Notes under the pieces: generated by a model | The model's input: the letters and a program-made list of their open reading frames with translations, nothing else | Told to the model about the DNA's origin: nothing | Databases searched by the model: none | Source of the DNA: Lachnospiraceae bacterium | GTDB lineage: Bacteria > Bacillota > Clostridia > Lachnospirales > Lachnospiraceae | Direction of reading: 5' to 3' | DNA length: 64,000 nucleotides | NCBI GenBank assembly: GCA_902363835.1 | Contig: CABJBM010000011.1 | Span: 129,932 to 193,931, forward strand | Shown: one piece after another, positions 8,734 through 17,648 of the stretch | Position numbering within the stretch: the first letter of the stretch is position 1 | Layout: every line of letters starts with the position of its first letter | Translations under genes and position numbers: made by a program

Positions 8734-10509
8734 TTATTTTACAGCATTCTTTGCTCTGTCTACAGCGCCCTGATAAATATCAACAATGTCTTTCACTCCG
8801 GCTGATTCCAGTTCATTCTTATAACTTGTCCAGCCTGCATCATCTACGCCTTCTGTAATCCATTTTGCAATGTAACGATCCACAATATTGGAAACGGTAG
8901 GCTGAACCTGTGCAAGTCTTGAGATTTCGTCAGTTGTCATCATTACTTTTGGAATTGTCTCATATTCCTTCAAAATATCTTCTTTGCCGTTAACTACCTG
9001 ATATTCATAAAGCTTTACCGCATCAAACGTATATTTTACGACTGTGTCATAATAACTGTTTAATACTGCCATTGGGGTACGGGTAATTGTTGTATTGGCA
9101 CGCTGCTGGCCAAAGTCTGTCCATGGATCCTGAGTTATGATATGGCCATTGTCATCCAAAGGTGTTTCCATGATTCCCTGGTCATCTTTTACATAATTGT
9201 ATCCCATTGCACCCCAGTTGGTCTGGATAGAAATGTCCGGGTTGCCATAGATATAGTCATAGAATCTTGCCACCAGGTGAGGGAATTTGCAGTCTGTTGT
9301 AATGGCACCTATAGAAGAATCCTGCATTTCTGACTGGTTTAAGGCAAAGCCGATCTTTCCTGCTTCTCCCTCTAATCTTGGAAGGGGAACGTATTCATCA
9401 TGCACATCTAAGTTTACGATTTCCTGATCTGCCCAAACACCGAAAGAACCGATTCTTGCTACATCTTCTTTAATCAGAGAGCTCTTAAATGCAGCGCTTT
9501 CCGCATTTTCAAAAGAACCGTTCCATAATAATCCTTCTTTGTAAAGCATGTTAAAGAATTCTGCTGTTTTCTTAATGGATTCATCCATTGCAGTAAAGGT
9601 TACCTTACCGTCAATAATTCTCAAGTGGTCAGCGTATGGATTGCCGCCGCAGTAAGAATCTGCATTTCCAAAAGCACCGGTAAATCTGTAAAACAGGTTA
9701 TAAGAACCGAATCCATCCTGATTATGCTGGCCAAACCAGCATGCCATTGGGATCTCATCCGCTTTGCCGTTTCCATTTAAATCACCGGCGTCACGGAATG
9801 CTTTCAGGCAGTCTACCCATTCATCCACGGTTGTCGGCACGTCTTTTCCTACCTTGTCCAGCCAGGTCTTGTTAATCAAGAATGGCCCGGGAGTCAGAAT
9901 TAAGCCTTTCATCTGCTCGATCCAGGGAAAGCCGTACATATGCCCATCCGGGCTCTGTACTTCCATCATGTAAGATGGATTTTCATCCAGGATTTTCTTT
10001 AAATTTGGCATGTAATCCTTTACAATTGTTTCTGTTGGAAGAAAAATGTTCTGATCTGCATATTGGGCAACTGTAATTCCTGATTGAGAACCTTCAAAGT
10101 TCCAGAACACGTCAGGAAGTTCATTGCCGGCAGTCAGCATTAAGTTGATTTTTTCTCCTGCATTTTCAGGTGGGATGGTTGTCCATTCAAAGGATACTCC
10201 TGTATCTTCCGCCCATTTCTTTACTATTTCAATGTCTTCAGGTTTTGTTACACGCTGGGCGTCACCAACGTTTAACACTTTGATTTTACCGTATTTCTCC
10301 TCAAACTTAACAGGATCTTTGATAATAGGAAGAGAACCATCCAATTGAATAATACCTTCATCAACGGCTTCCTGCTCCTCTGCCGTCAGTTGTACTGCTC
10401 CTTTTTCCGCATCAACCGTACTGCTGCTGCCTTTGGATCCGCCGCATCCGGAAAGCAAAGATGCTGCCATTGCCACGGAAAGAATGCCTGCTGCCATTTT
10501 TCTTTTCAT
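8734..10509 (-). CDS. Oligosaccharide-binding lipoprotein of an ABC importer
   Basis: A 591-residue extracellular solute-binding protein. It begins with a lipoprotein signal peptide ending in the lipobox LLSGC (C22), so it is tethered to the outer face of the membrane. The length and the VSFEWTTIPPENAGEKINLML-like start of the mature part fit the LplA/YtcQ type of large family 1 binding proteins, which serve complex sugars in Firmicutes. It sits between two LplB/LplC-type permeases and two GH32 enzymes, which points to fructo-oligosaccharides or levan fragments as ligands. The ligand is inferred from neighbours only. Confidence 0.88.
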   Translation of the reverse strand: MKRKMAAGILSVAMAASLLSGCGGSKGSSSTVDAEKGAVQLTAEEQEAVDEGIIQLDGSLPIIKDPVKFEEKYGKIKVLNVGDAQRVTKPEDIEIVKKWAEDTGVSFEWTTIPPENAGEKINLMLTAGNELPDVFWNFEGSQSGITVAQYADQNIFLPTETIVKDYMPNLKKILDENPSYMMEVQSPDGHMYGFPWIEQMKGLILTPGPFLINKTWLDKVGKDVPTTVDEWVDCLKAFRDAGDLNGNGKADEIPMACWFGQHNQDGFGSYNLFYRFTGAFGNADSYCGGNPYADHLRIIDGKVTFTAMDESIKKTAEFFNMLYKEGLLWNGSFENAESAAFKSSLIKEDVARIGSFGVWADQEIVNLDVHDEYVPLPRLEGEAGKIGFALNQSEMQDSSIGAITTDCKFPHLVARFYDYIYGNPDISIQTNWGAMGYNYVKDDQGIMETPLDDNGHIITQDPWTDFGQQRANTTITRTPMAVLNSYYDTVVKYTFDAVKLYEYQVVNGKEDILKEYETIPKVMMTTDEISRLAQVQPTVSNIVDRYIAKWITEGVDDAGWTSYKNELESAGVKDIVDIYQGAVDRAKNAVK

Positions 10510-10561
10510 ATTTATTCCTCCTCTTAAAATAATATTTATTTTGCTTTTATACCATGTTCCA

Positions 10562-11461
10562 TTATCCTTTCACCGCACCAATGGTAACGCCCTTTGCAAA
10601 GTATTTTTGCAGGAATGGGTATACGGCCAGCAACGGAAATGCTGAGACAACAACAATACAATACTTTAACTGCTCCGCAAGCTTTTGCTTTGCCACCAGC
10701 TCTGCCGCAGAAGCTCCTACGTTTCCGGCCTGATTCATCAGCACCAGATTCCTTAATACCACCTGCAAAGGCATTTTATTCTCATCCCCCAGGAACATCA
10801 GCGCATTGAAAAACTGATTCCACATGGCTGTCGCATAAAACAGCGTGATAACTGCGATTATGGTCTTGGATAGAGGGAGGGCGATCCTGAAAAAGAATCC
10901 GAAATCGCTGCATCCATCTAACTTCGCTGCTTCTAAAAGTTCCGTGGGAATTCCGCTTTCAAAGAAAGAGCGGCATACAATTAAGTTGTAGGCTGATACA
11001 GCCACAGGAAATACCATGGCCCAGATCGTGTTGTAGATCTTCAGCTGAGAAATGGTCAAATATAAAGGTATGATACCGCCGCTGAAAAACATGGTAAACG
11101 TAAACAGGAACATCAGCACCCGGTTTCCTACCAGATCCTTTCTTGAAAGCGCATATCCTGCCGGAATGGTAGCAATAAGGGATACTACGGTGCCTACCAC
11201 CGTGTATTTAATCGTGTTCCAATATCCGCTCCAGATGGGTGCATAGCTCAATGTTTTCTTATAGCCATCTAAGTACAGGGATTCCGGAAACAGGAGCAGT
11301 TTACCGGAGTTTACAATGACCGGATCCGTAAAGGAAGCCAGCACCACGTAGTAAAGGGGATACACAATTACGATACATACAAGCAGCATCACAGTCACAT
11401 TCACTGCCACAAATATTCTGTCACCTGCTGATAACTTCATCTTATTCTTTTTTTCATTCAT
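10562..11461 (-). CDS. ABC sugar permease, LplC/YtcP type
   Basis: A 299-residue membrane protein with six predicted transmembrane segments. It carries the EAA-type loop ELLEAAKLDGCSDFGFFFRIALP, which contacts the ATPase. It is 18 nt downstream of its partner permease and 52 nt upstream of the binding lipoprotein. The family pairs with LplB-type permeases to form the channel for oligosaccharide uptake. No ATPase gene lies in the operon, so a shared MsmX-like subunit encoded elsewhere is expected. Confidence 0.88.
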   Translation of the reverse strand: MNEKKNKMKLSAGDRIFVAVNVTVMLLVCIVIVYPLYYVVLASFTDPVIVNSGKLLLFPESLYLDGYKKTLSYAPIWSGYWNTIKYTVVGTVVSLIATIPAGYALSRKDLVGNRVLMFLFTFTMFFSGGIIPLYLTISQLKIYNTIWAMVFPVAVSAYNLIVCRSFFESGIPTELLEAAKLDGCSDFGFFFRIALPLSKTIIAVITLFYATAMWNQFFNALMFLGDENKMPLQVVLRNLVLMNQAGNVGASAAELVAKQKLAEQLKYCIVVVSAFPLLAVYPFLQKYFAKGVTIGAVKG

Positions 11462-11479
11462 CCTTAATCCCCCTCACCT

Positions 11480-12439
11480 TTAGAAGATGCTGATATCACT
11501 GGTTTTCTTGGAAACAAAGTTTGCAATCAGCAGGATAACGAAATTCACCAGCGCATTAAATAATCCGACCGCAGTAGCAAAACTGTACTGCGCGCTTTTC
11601 AAGCCGACTTTGTACACATAGGTAGAAATCAATTCGCTCACTACCGTGTTGGTGCCATTTTGCATCAGGAACGCCTTCTCATAACCTACGTTCATAATAT
11701 TTCCTACTGTCAGAATCAGCATCAAAATGATCGTAGGCAGAATCAGGGGGATGTCTATGTACAATACCCTTTGAAACTTAGAAGCTCCGTCAATAATTGC
11801 TGCTTCATAGTAGTCAGGGCTGATTCCTATCAATGCCGCAATGAATATGATGGCATTAAATCCCATGGTCTGCCAGATGTTTGATCCGATAAACAAAGTC
11901 CGGAACCATTCGGCGGAGCTGGTAAACAGGATTTCCTGTCCCCCTGCACCTCTGATTAAGTTGTTTACCAGACCATTTGCTGAAAACAGAACAGTAATAA
12001 TGCTTACTACAACTACGTTAGACATAAAGTAAGGTGCATAAGAGATCGTCTGAATTGTCTTTCTTGCTCCATTTTGGGTGATCTGATTCAGCAAAAGAGC
12101 AAAGACGATAGGTATTGGGAATGCGATTACCAGACTCAGTAAACTGATGGCAACCGTATTCTTAATTGCAGTCATTGCAATGCTGGTGCTGAAAAACGTC
12201 TGAAAATGTTTAAACAGCGGCACCGCCCAGGGACTGTAGAGAATCCCCACTCTTGGCTTGAAATCCTTAAAGGCAATAATCAACCCATACATAGGATAAT
12301 AAGCAAACACTGCGAGCCAGATCAAAGCAGGGATCAAAAGCACATACAACTGCCAGCAGGCCAACGCTTTCTGCAGACTCCCTTTAAAATCCCTTTTGCT
12401 TTTCAGCATGACTTTTGTTTCTTTACGACTTTTCCTCAT
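11480..12439 (-). CDS. ABC sugar permease, LplB/YteP type
   Basis: A 319-residue permease and the first gene of the fructan operon. It has a basic N-terminus, six or so membrane helices and the coupling loop YEAAIIDGASKFQRVLYIDIP. The start ATG at 12439 follows AAAGGAGGAGG. The leader from the mapped promoter is about 130 nt and contains a small inverted repeat, TATCCC-CTGTA-TGGGATA, near 12517-12534. It forms the heterodimeric channel with the next gene. Confidence 0.88.
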   Translation of the reverse strand: MRKSRKETKVMLKSKRDFKGSLQKALACWQLYVLLIPALIWLAVFAYYPMYGLIIAFKDFKPRVGILYSPWAVPLFKHFQTFFSTSIAMTAIKNTVAISLLSLVIAFPIPIVFALLLNQITQNGARKTIQTISYAPYFMSNVVVVSIITVLFSANGLVNNLIRGAGGQEILFTSSAEWFRTLFIGSNIWQTMGFNAIIFIAALIGISPDYYEAAIIDGASKFQRVLYIDIPLILPTIILMLILTVGNIMNVGYEKAFLMQNGTNTVVSELISTYVYKVGLKSAQYSFATAVGLFNALVNFVILLIANFVSKKTSDISIF

Positions 12440-12551
12440 ACTTAATTCCTCCTCCTTTCCTTTTACGGAACTATGAATGGATAGCGGTTTCTTTTCCCCT
12501 CAGCAGCCTGCACATATCCCCTGTATGGGATAGCTTTTGTAATATTATTTA

Positions 12552-12604
12552 TGTGAAACCCGTTCCACATTTTGTATTATAGTTTAAATTGTACAAAATA
12601 TCAA
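12552..12604 (-). promoter_or_regulatory. Promoter and LacI-type operator of the fructan operon
   Basis: Reading leftward: -35 TTGATA (12599-12604), 17-nt spacer, -10 TATAAT (12576-12581). Just downstream, covering the expected transcription start, is an 18-bp imperfect palindrome, TGTGAAACC/CGTTCCACA (12552-12569), with an even centre as in LacI-family operators. The LacI regulator is encoded next door, so repression by blocking initiation is likely. The half-sites also resemble a catabolite (cre) site. Confidence 0.75.
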
Positions 12605-13059
12605 TATGTCTGTAAAATAAAAATTATATTTATGGATTAATGCTAATTAATTCTCACTTTACTTGTGCATTTCAACAATAACCAAAGGGTGCGTTTGGGA
12701 ATTCAGAGTCTTTTTGCTATTCTTGTTATTCTTCATATGACTGTTCTGTGACTGTATTTCGCCCATTTGTTCCACATTTTGTTCCATATCCCAATTTTAC
12801 TATCTTGTTCCATGTTTCTGTTCCATGTTTCTGTTTCATGCCTATGTTTCTTACTTTTGCTTTTTACTACTGTTTCTTACTACTGTTTTTTACTACTATT
12901 TCTTATATCCATTCTTAACTTTGTTTCTTACCACTGTTTCACACCCCTGCTTTATTCCTTTGTTTATGTCAGCTCTATATCCCGTTTATATTTTGAATCT
13001 GGTATCATAGCTTTTCATTTCCAGCCAATCAATTCTGGCACATACAAAAAGCAAAAAGA
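12605..13059. repeat. Gene-free spacer with degenerate T/C-rich short repeats
   Basis: This gap lies between the operon promoter and the LacI terminator. From about 12768 to 12960 it consists of degenerate tandem units such as TTGTTCCATGTTTC and TTACTACTGTTTC. An ORF on the plus strand across it is low-complexity (Phe, Leu, Ser, Tyr) and not credible. Some units contain GTTCCA, which matches one half of the LacI-type operator. I see no gene here. Confidence 0.5.
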
Positions 13060-13107
13060 AAAGCCGCCCCACGAAGAAATGGACTAACTTCTTCATGGGG
13101 CGGCTTT
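13060..13107 (-). terminator. Strong terminator after the LacI gene
   Basis: A 19-bp stem with one mismatch, AAAGCCGCCCCATGAAGAA / TTCTTCGTGGGGCGGCTTT on the minus strand, is followed by TTTTCTTTTT. It separates the regulator transcript from the downstream fructan operon. Confidence 0.9.
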
Positions 13108-13179
13108 CACTATATAAAAACTGTATACTGAATTATATAGGGCATACCGCCATACTTTCTATTTTATTTCCCTGTCCGC

Positions 13180-14157
13180 TTAAACAGTTCCTCCTTCCTG
13201 GAGACTTACATTCACAATCTGGTCCAGCTCTATATGCTTGGCACCTTCTATTTCCTGCATAATGGTATTTACACACCGTTTCGCTATTTCCGGAAGATTC
13301 TGGCATATGGTTGTAATGGTGGGGTGTATGATTCTGGTAAGAGGTATTCCGTCATACCCTATGATTTTAAGCCTTCCAGGTACATCAATCCGGTATTCTG
13401 CAGCTACCTTCAGGCAGGTAATGGCCGCAATATCATCGGCGAAAATACCATCGGCATATTCAATAAACCTGATACACTCCCGTTTCACCCATTCGCTGTA
13501 TTCGAAAACCATACGGTCTCTGGGAGTATATACTTCCAGAACATTCCGTCCGTCCTCTTCCATCCTTTCCCGAAACGCTTTATGCCTTTCCAAAAAACAC
13601 CAATTATCATATGGCATGGGCATGAATTGCACCACCTTTTGGCAGCCTCCTCTTAATAGTGATTCCGCTGCCATCCGGCCTCCCCGGCGATGGTCTGAAT
13701 GAATATTGGCGACATCAGATCCCCAGCTTCTATCCATACATACAATCGGACGCCGTATATTACTTATATCCGTATCCACAGCCATATCTACACAGCTGAT
13801 CAGCCCATCCATAACATTTCTTTGCAGCATCTCCAGATATTCTTCCTGCTTTAGGAACTTCTCATCAACACCGCAGATCATACACTTATAGCCATGTTTA
13901 TACAGTTCAATCTCTATGTATTTAGTCAAACCTGCAAAAAAAGGATGTTCCAAGTCCGGAACCATGACCCCTACAAAACCGGAACGCCTACGATAAAGAT
14001 TCTGAGCCAATTCATTGGGCACATACTCCAGTTCCTTCACTGCATCAAGAATCTTTTTCTTCGTCTCTTCTGCTATATAACCAGTTCCATTCAAAGCCCT
14101 GGAAACCGTCCCTATTCCAACTCCAGCCTTTAACGCAACATCCCGTATACTGGCCAT
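13180..14157 (-). CDS. LacI-family transcriptional regulator of the fructan operon
   Basis: A 325-residue repressor. The N-terminal helix-turn-helix and hinge are typical (ASIRDVALKAGVGIGTVSRALN, then YVPNELAQNLYRRRSG), followed by a two-lobed periplasmic-binding-like effector domain. It is transcribed in the same direction as, and upstream of, the permease-lipoprotein-GH32 operon, but has its own promoter (14209-14237) and terminator (13060-13107). The operator at 12552-12569 is its probable target. The inducer is probably fructose, a fructose phosphate or an oligosaccharide; that is inferred from the neighbouring enzymes. Confidence 0.88.
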   Translation of the reverse strand: MASIRDVALKAGVGIGTVSRALNGTGYIAEETKKKILDAVKELEYVPNELAQNLYRRRSGFVGVMVPDLEHPFFAGLTKYIEIELYKHGYKCMICGVDEKFLKQEEYLEMLQRNVMDGLISCVDMAVDTDISNIRRPIVCMDRSWGSDVANIHSDHRRGGRMAAESLLRGGCQKVVQFMPMPYDNWCFLERHKAFRERMEEDGRNVLEVYTPRDRMVFEYSEWVKRECIRFIEYADGIFADDIAAITCLKVAAEYRIDVPGRLKIIGYDGIPLTRIIHPTITTICQNLPEIAKRCVNTIMQEIEGAKHIELDQIVNVSLQEGGTV

Positions 14158-14208
14158 ATTTTATTTACTCCTTTCGTTCTGCATCATAGGTTTTAACAAA
14201 TTATTTTT

Positions 14209-14237
14209 ATCTTATCTTATCCTGGGGTAAAATGCAA
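14209..14237 (-). promoter_or_regulatory. Promoter of the LacI gene
   Basis: On the minus strand, -35 TTGCAT (14232-14237), a 17-nt spacer and -10 TAAGAT (14209-14214), about 50 nt before the LacI start codon. No palindrome resembling the 12552 operator is visible here, so autoregulation is not evident. Confidence 0.5.
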
Positions 14238-14281
14238 GATGGCATTTGAAATGCAGTTGCGAAAGGTCATGATGGTGGAAA

Positions 14282-14403
14282 AACCTCAGAAACTCTTGAT
14301 TCTCCAAGTTTTCTGAGGCTTTTGTCAAGAGATAGCAACCCGATTTGAACTGGAGATTGCCTGAAAAACGTAGGAAAAAAAGAGTTTGGCGTGCCGGGAT
14401 GGG
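14282..14403. repeat. Dispersed intergenic repeat, copy 1
   Basis: A hairpin (CCTCAGAAA ... TTTTCTGAGG) is followed by a conserved tail including GATTTGAACTGGAGAT, GTAGGAAAAAA and TTTGGCGTGCCGGGATGGGT. The same arrangement recurs in the same orientation at 30797-30927. The middle block resembles the antisense of a degenerate tRNA T-arm. I cannot name it. The remaining sequence to 14489 shows nothing further. Confidence 0.6.
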
Positions 14404-14489
14404 TACTTATGCTAAATGTTCTGATTCTACATGAGTAATCACTGCTCCATAACCATTAGTTAATATAATCTGGTTACCTGTCTTTCCAT

Positions 14490-15485
14490 TTATCCCCAGA
14501 TATCATTCAAAGTTTTTGCCTCCAAAATAATCCTGCTGGACGAATATCTCGGTCCCTGAGGTGCCAAAGCCCTCTTTTCTCCAAGACCCACCGAGTTAAT
14601 CTTTTTTAAAGAGCCTTCTTTAAAATATACAATATATTTATTACTGTCTTCATATTTATCAATCCAAGCAACCTCCGCCATATATGTAATGGCAGAAACA
14701 GGCGCCACCTGATAAGCTGCTATATATTTGATCTTATCAATCATAGCACTGGATATTCGAATGGCATACCAACGGTTATTTTTAATAAACTCCTCCTGAA
14801 ATCCATCATCTCTGTCCGGAACAATAATTGTATCCAACTGATCCGCATCCTCTACAGTCGGAAGGTCTTCAAGTATATCTTCTTTAAAGGGTGTAAAACG
14901 ATGCAGCTTTTTATCACCCTATACATAGGTCTGGGCCTCTATTACTTCCGTTGCCATGGTTAGCTGGGCCATTACGCGATTCAATTCCTCTGTTGCCTCA
15001 TCAATTACAATAATAGCAGAGGGGCGATTATCAAAAATCACCTGATCCAGCAATTCATTCACATTATTATATTTGGATCTTTTTAAAAAGGCATTTAATT
15101 TCCCTTTCTTTTCATCATCTGAGCCAATACTATCCAGTAAAATGTTTTTCATTTTATACTTATCCATTTCACTGGAAATACCAAAGCGTAAGATCTGTTC
15201 TCCGATATGTCCATAAACATCATGACTCTTTAATTCAATTTCTACCAAATATAATTTAGGGTCATTATGAAAAGTGAGATCCAGATAATAACCATCTGGT
15301 ATGGAAGCCCCCTTTTTGGGTTTTCCAATCAATTTCTTAATGTCAAAATATAATCCCTCAGCGCCTAAAATAGTATCGGCGTTTTGGACAATCATTCTTT
15401 CAAAATCCGCTTCCCTCTCATAATGAAACAATGAATAAATCTGTCCTGACTCATCTATTATCTTATGCACGCTAGCCCCTCCCAA
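14490..15485 (-). pseudogene. PD-(D/E)XK-type nuclease-like gene with an in-frame TAG
   Basis: One 331-codon frame runs from 15485 to 14490, with a single TAG at 14919-14921. The first 188 codons hold a PD-(D/E)XK-like core: IPDGYYLDL, then YLVEIELKSHD, then GEQILRF. After the TAG the same frame continues (GDKKLHRFTPFKEDILEDL) into a second domain with NNRWYAIRIS and YIAAYQVAPVSAIT. Because the frame is unbroken and both halves look like ordinary protein, a CAG-to-TAG change is the simplest explanation. The nuclease half could still be made alone. A CDS start inside the second half (about 14837) has no convincing ribosome site. Function is unknown; it may be a defence or mobile-element gene. 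Confidence 0.65.
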
Positions 15486-15615
15486 GTTTATTAACTTTCT
15501 ATCTCATCTCTTTTTCTTGGTCCATTCCCGTTCAATGTTATACCTAAATGTATCAACAGAGCACTATGATTTTTATATTGTCACTTCAATCAAAATACTT
15601 TATATTACTTTCGTA

Positions 15616-15684
15616 TTACCCATAAAACCAATCTTTAAATCCGGCATTTTTAGCTGCATTATATACAGGTGTGTAATCATTCAT
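15616..15684 (-). pseudogene. Relic of an HNH-type nuclease gene (last ~20 codons)
   Basis: A 22-codon frame with an AGGAG site encodes TPVYNAAKNAGFKDWFYG before the stop codon. This matches the C-terminus of the HNH protein at 45215-46321 (LPVYNAARNAGFKNWLYN). Only the end of the gene is left, joined to a start-like codon, so it is a deletion relic of a second copy of that family. Confidence 0.6.
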
Positions 15685-15772
15685 AGCATTTTCTCCTTAT
15701 AATCTAATTTATTATTAAATAAACTTTCCTGCTTGTACTCCTTTTCGCCCATATAGAATACGTATTCCATGC

Positions 15773-16408
15773 TTACTGAATATTCGTGATTTTACTTAAG
15801 TCACCACTGCATAAGGCCTCAAGATTATTAAAGATTTTTTCCGCAGGCCAGTCCCACCACTTCAAATCAATAAGATAATCAATCAGCTTATCATCAAATC
15901 TTTTCTTAATAATCTTACAAGGATTTCCTCCCACAATGTGATAAGCCGGCACATCTTTTACCACAACAGAATTGGCCGCAATAATCGCACCGTCACCAAT
16001 ATGGACTCCCGGCATAACGGTAACATTCTGTCCAATCCATACATCATTCCCTACAACAGTGTCGCCTTTCAGCGGCAAGTCTTCCAGGGATGGAGTACAC
16101 TTTTCCCACCCATGACCCATGATATTAAACGGATAGGTCGTGACACTACACATCCTATGATTTGCACCGTTCATTATAAACTCAATTCCTCTAGCCATGG
16201 CACAGAATTTGCCAATAATAAGCTTATCACCCAGAAATTCATAATGATGAGTGACATGTTCCTCAAAATTTTCAGCTCCATTCAGATCATCATAATAGGT
16301 ATAATCTCCAACAATAATATTAGAGCGGGTAATTACATTTTTGATGTAACAAACACTCTTTATTTTTTCATTGGGATATATAACATTGGGATCAGGCCCG
16401 TATTGCAT
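15773..16408 (-). CDS. Vat/CatB-type xenobiotic acetyltransferase
   Basis: A 211-residue left-handed beta-helix acetyltransferase. The order of motifs follows Vat streptogramin A O-acetyltransferases closely: [38 protein letters not shown] with the catalytic His at residue 84, [38 protein letters not shown] and the WWDWP end. The family acts as a trimer and transfers acetyl from acetyl-CoA to a hydroxyl on the drug. Related proteins also acetylate other hydroxylated compounds, so resistance is likely but not certain. It starts with a good ribosome site and stands alone between accessory genes. Confidence 0.85.
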   Translation of the reverse strand: MQYGPDPNVIYPNEKIKSVCYIKNVITRSNIIVGDYTYYDDLNGAENFEEHVTHHYEFLGDKLIIGKFCAMARGIEFIMNGANHRMCSVTTYPFNIMGHGWEKCTPSLEDLPLKGDTVVGNDVWIGQNVTVMPGVHIGDGAIIAANSVVVKDVPAYHIVGGNPCKIIKKRFDDKLIDYLIDLKWWDWPAEKIFNNLEALCSGDLSKITNIQ

Positions 16409-16547
16409 AGTATTCCTCCAATCTATTTTATAAATTACCTGCGTCTTACTAATTCAAAAGTTTTTTCCAACCTTCCACTGCACAGAATAACCTGCTTACG
16501 GAAAAATAGTTATCCGCTCTTACTAAAAACCTGGGCAATATGCAGGA

Positions 16548-17390
16548 TTATCTTAGTCCAATACCTTTAAGAACATCAATTGTATTAATACCATCATACA
16601 TATAGGCCAGTTCATTAAGTTTGAACGGTATATTGGCTCTGTCATCAAGTTTTATCAGTTTATAATTGTTCTCTAAACGGCAGCTATTGCGTATAATTGA
16701 CTCTTTGATTGATGGCTTGTCGATCTTTTCTGCATGAACAATTATTTCTTGCAGACTTCCGAACTGATTTATAAGTTTCGATGCCGTTTTCGGTCCTACT
16801 TTATCCGCTCCTTTAATGTTGTCCGCGCCATCACCAGTTAGTGACTTAAAATCAGCATATTGCCAAGGATAAATACCATACTTATTTTTCAAATACGTTG
16901 TGTCGCAAATGATAGTTTTGTCACCGCGGTAACGCAGGACACTCACATTCTCACTTAACAACTGAAAAAAGTCGCTATCAAACGAAGCAATCGTAATTTG
17001 ACACTCATTACCATATTTATGTGTATAACTTGCAACAACATCATCTACCTCAAGTTCTTCCACTTCTGTATGCCTAATCCTCATAAATGTGAGAGCAGTG
17101 TAAACATCATTAAGCTGTGAAAACGGATTTTTTTCATCAGCAACTTGTGAATAATCGATGCGGTTTGCTTTATAGTCAGCAAGCAGTTCTGTCCGATCGT
17201 TTTCATGTTCACCATCAAATAACACAACAAGGTTTGTAGGATTTATCATTTTAATTATCTTTATTAAAGCGCCAACAAAACCTAATACACCTTGTATTGC
17301 TTTACCATCAGTATTTATTATTCTTGACGACATACCAAAAAACATTTGAAAATGTAAATTAAGTCCGTCAACTATTAAAAGTTTGTTCAT
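16548..17390 (-). CDS. Stand-alone 5'-3' exonuclease (PolA N-terminal / FEN family)
   Basis: A 280-residue protein equal to the 5'-nuclease domain of DNA polymerase I without the polymerase. I start it at ATG 17390, giving MNKLLIVDGLNLHFQMFF, which is the normal family start; the upstream in-frame start lacks a ribosome site. The metal-binding acids are present: VDGLN, VVLFDGEHENDRTELLADYKANR, EVDDVVASY, IASFDSDFFQLL and LTGDGADNIKGADKVGPKTA (helix-hairpin-helix DNA-binding loop). It should remove RNA primers and flaps. Such solo copies are found in Firmicutes and phages, so this may be an accessory paralogue of PolA. Confidence 0.88.
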   Translation of the reverse strand: MNKLLIVDGLNLHFQMFFGMSSRIINTDGKAIQGVLGFVGALIKIIKMINPTNLVVLFDGEHENDRTELLADYKANRIDYSQVADEKNPFSQLNDVYTALTFMRIRHTEVEELEVDDVVASYTHKYGNECQITIASFDSDFFQLLSENVSVLRYRGDKTIICDTTYLKNKYGIYPWQYADFKSLTGDGADNIKGADKVGPKTASKLINQFGSLQEIIVHAEKIDKPSIKESIIRNSCRLENNYKLIKLDDRANIPFKLNELAYMYDGINTIDVLKGIGLR

Positions 17391-17551
17391 GCCATTATCT
17401 CTTTTTATGAAGGTTATAAAAATATCATCGTTGTTTAATAGTCCCATTTTATCATATCAACTGCCAATATTCTACCTCATTCCGAAGTTCAACTACGGAC
17501 TTTTCTTCAAAAATTTAAAACAAAAAACAAATTCGTAAACCTGGGAAATAG

Positions 17552-17596
17552 CAAAAGACCAGTAAGCGGTACGGAAACCGCCTTTCCAGTCTTTTG
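17552..17596 (-). terminator. Terminator at the end of the cyclic-ureide operon
   Basis: Outer arms CAAAAGAC(C) / (CA)GTCTTTTG enclose an inner AAGCGGT / ACCGCCTT stem. It lies 53 nt after the RidA stop codon, between two same-strand genes, and has A/T-rich flanks both ways. Confidence 0.7.
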
Positions 17597-17648
17597 TCAA
17601 CTTATTATCCATGCCTCGTTTCTAATTACACATCACTGCTCCAAAAAT

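Noticed and set aside
12767..13087. 106-codon plus-strand ORF
   Set aside because: Low-complexity Phe/Leu/Ser/Tyr sequence over degenerate repeats, no ribosome site, ends inside a terminator.
14837..14919. Separate second gene beginning at the TTG near 14837
   Set aside because: The reading frame continues unbroken across the TAG and no ribosome site precedes the TTG, so one interrupted gene is simpler.
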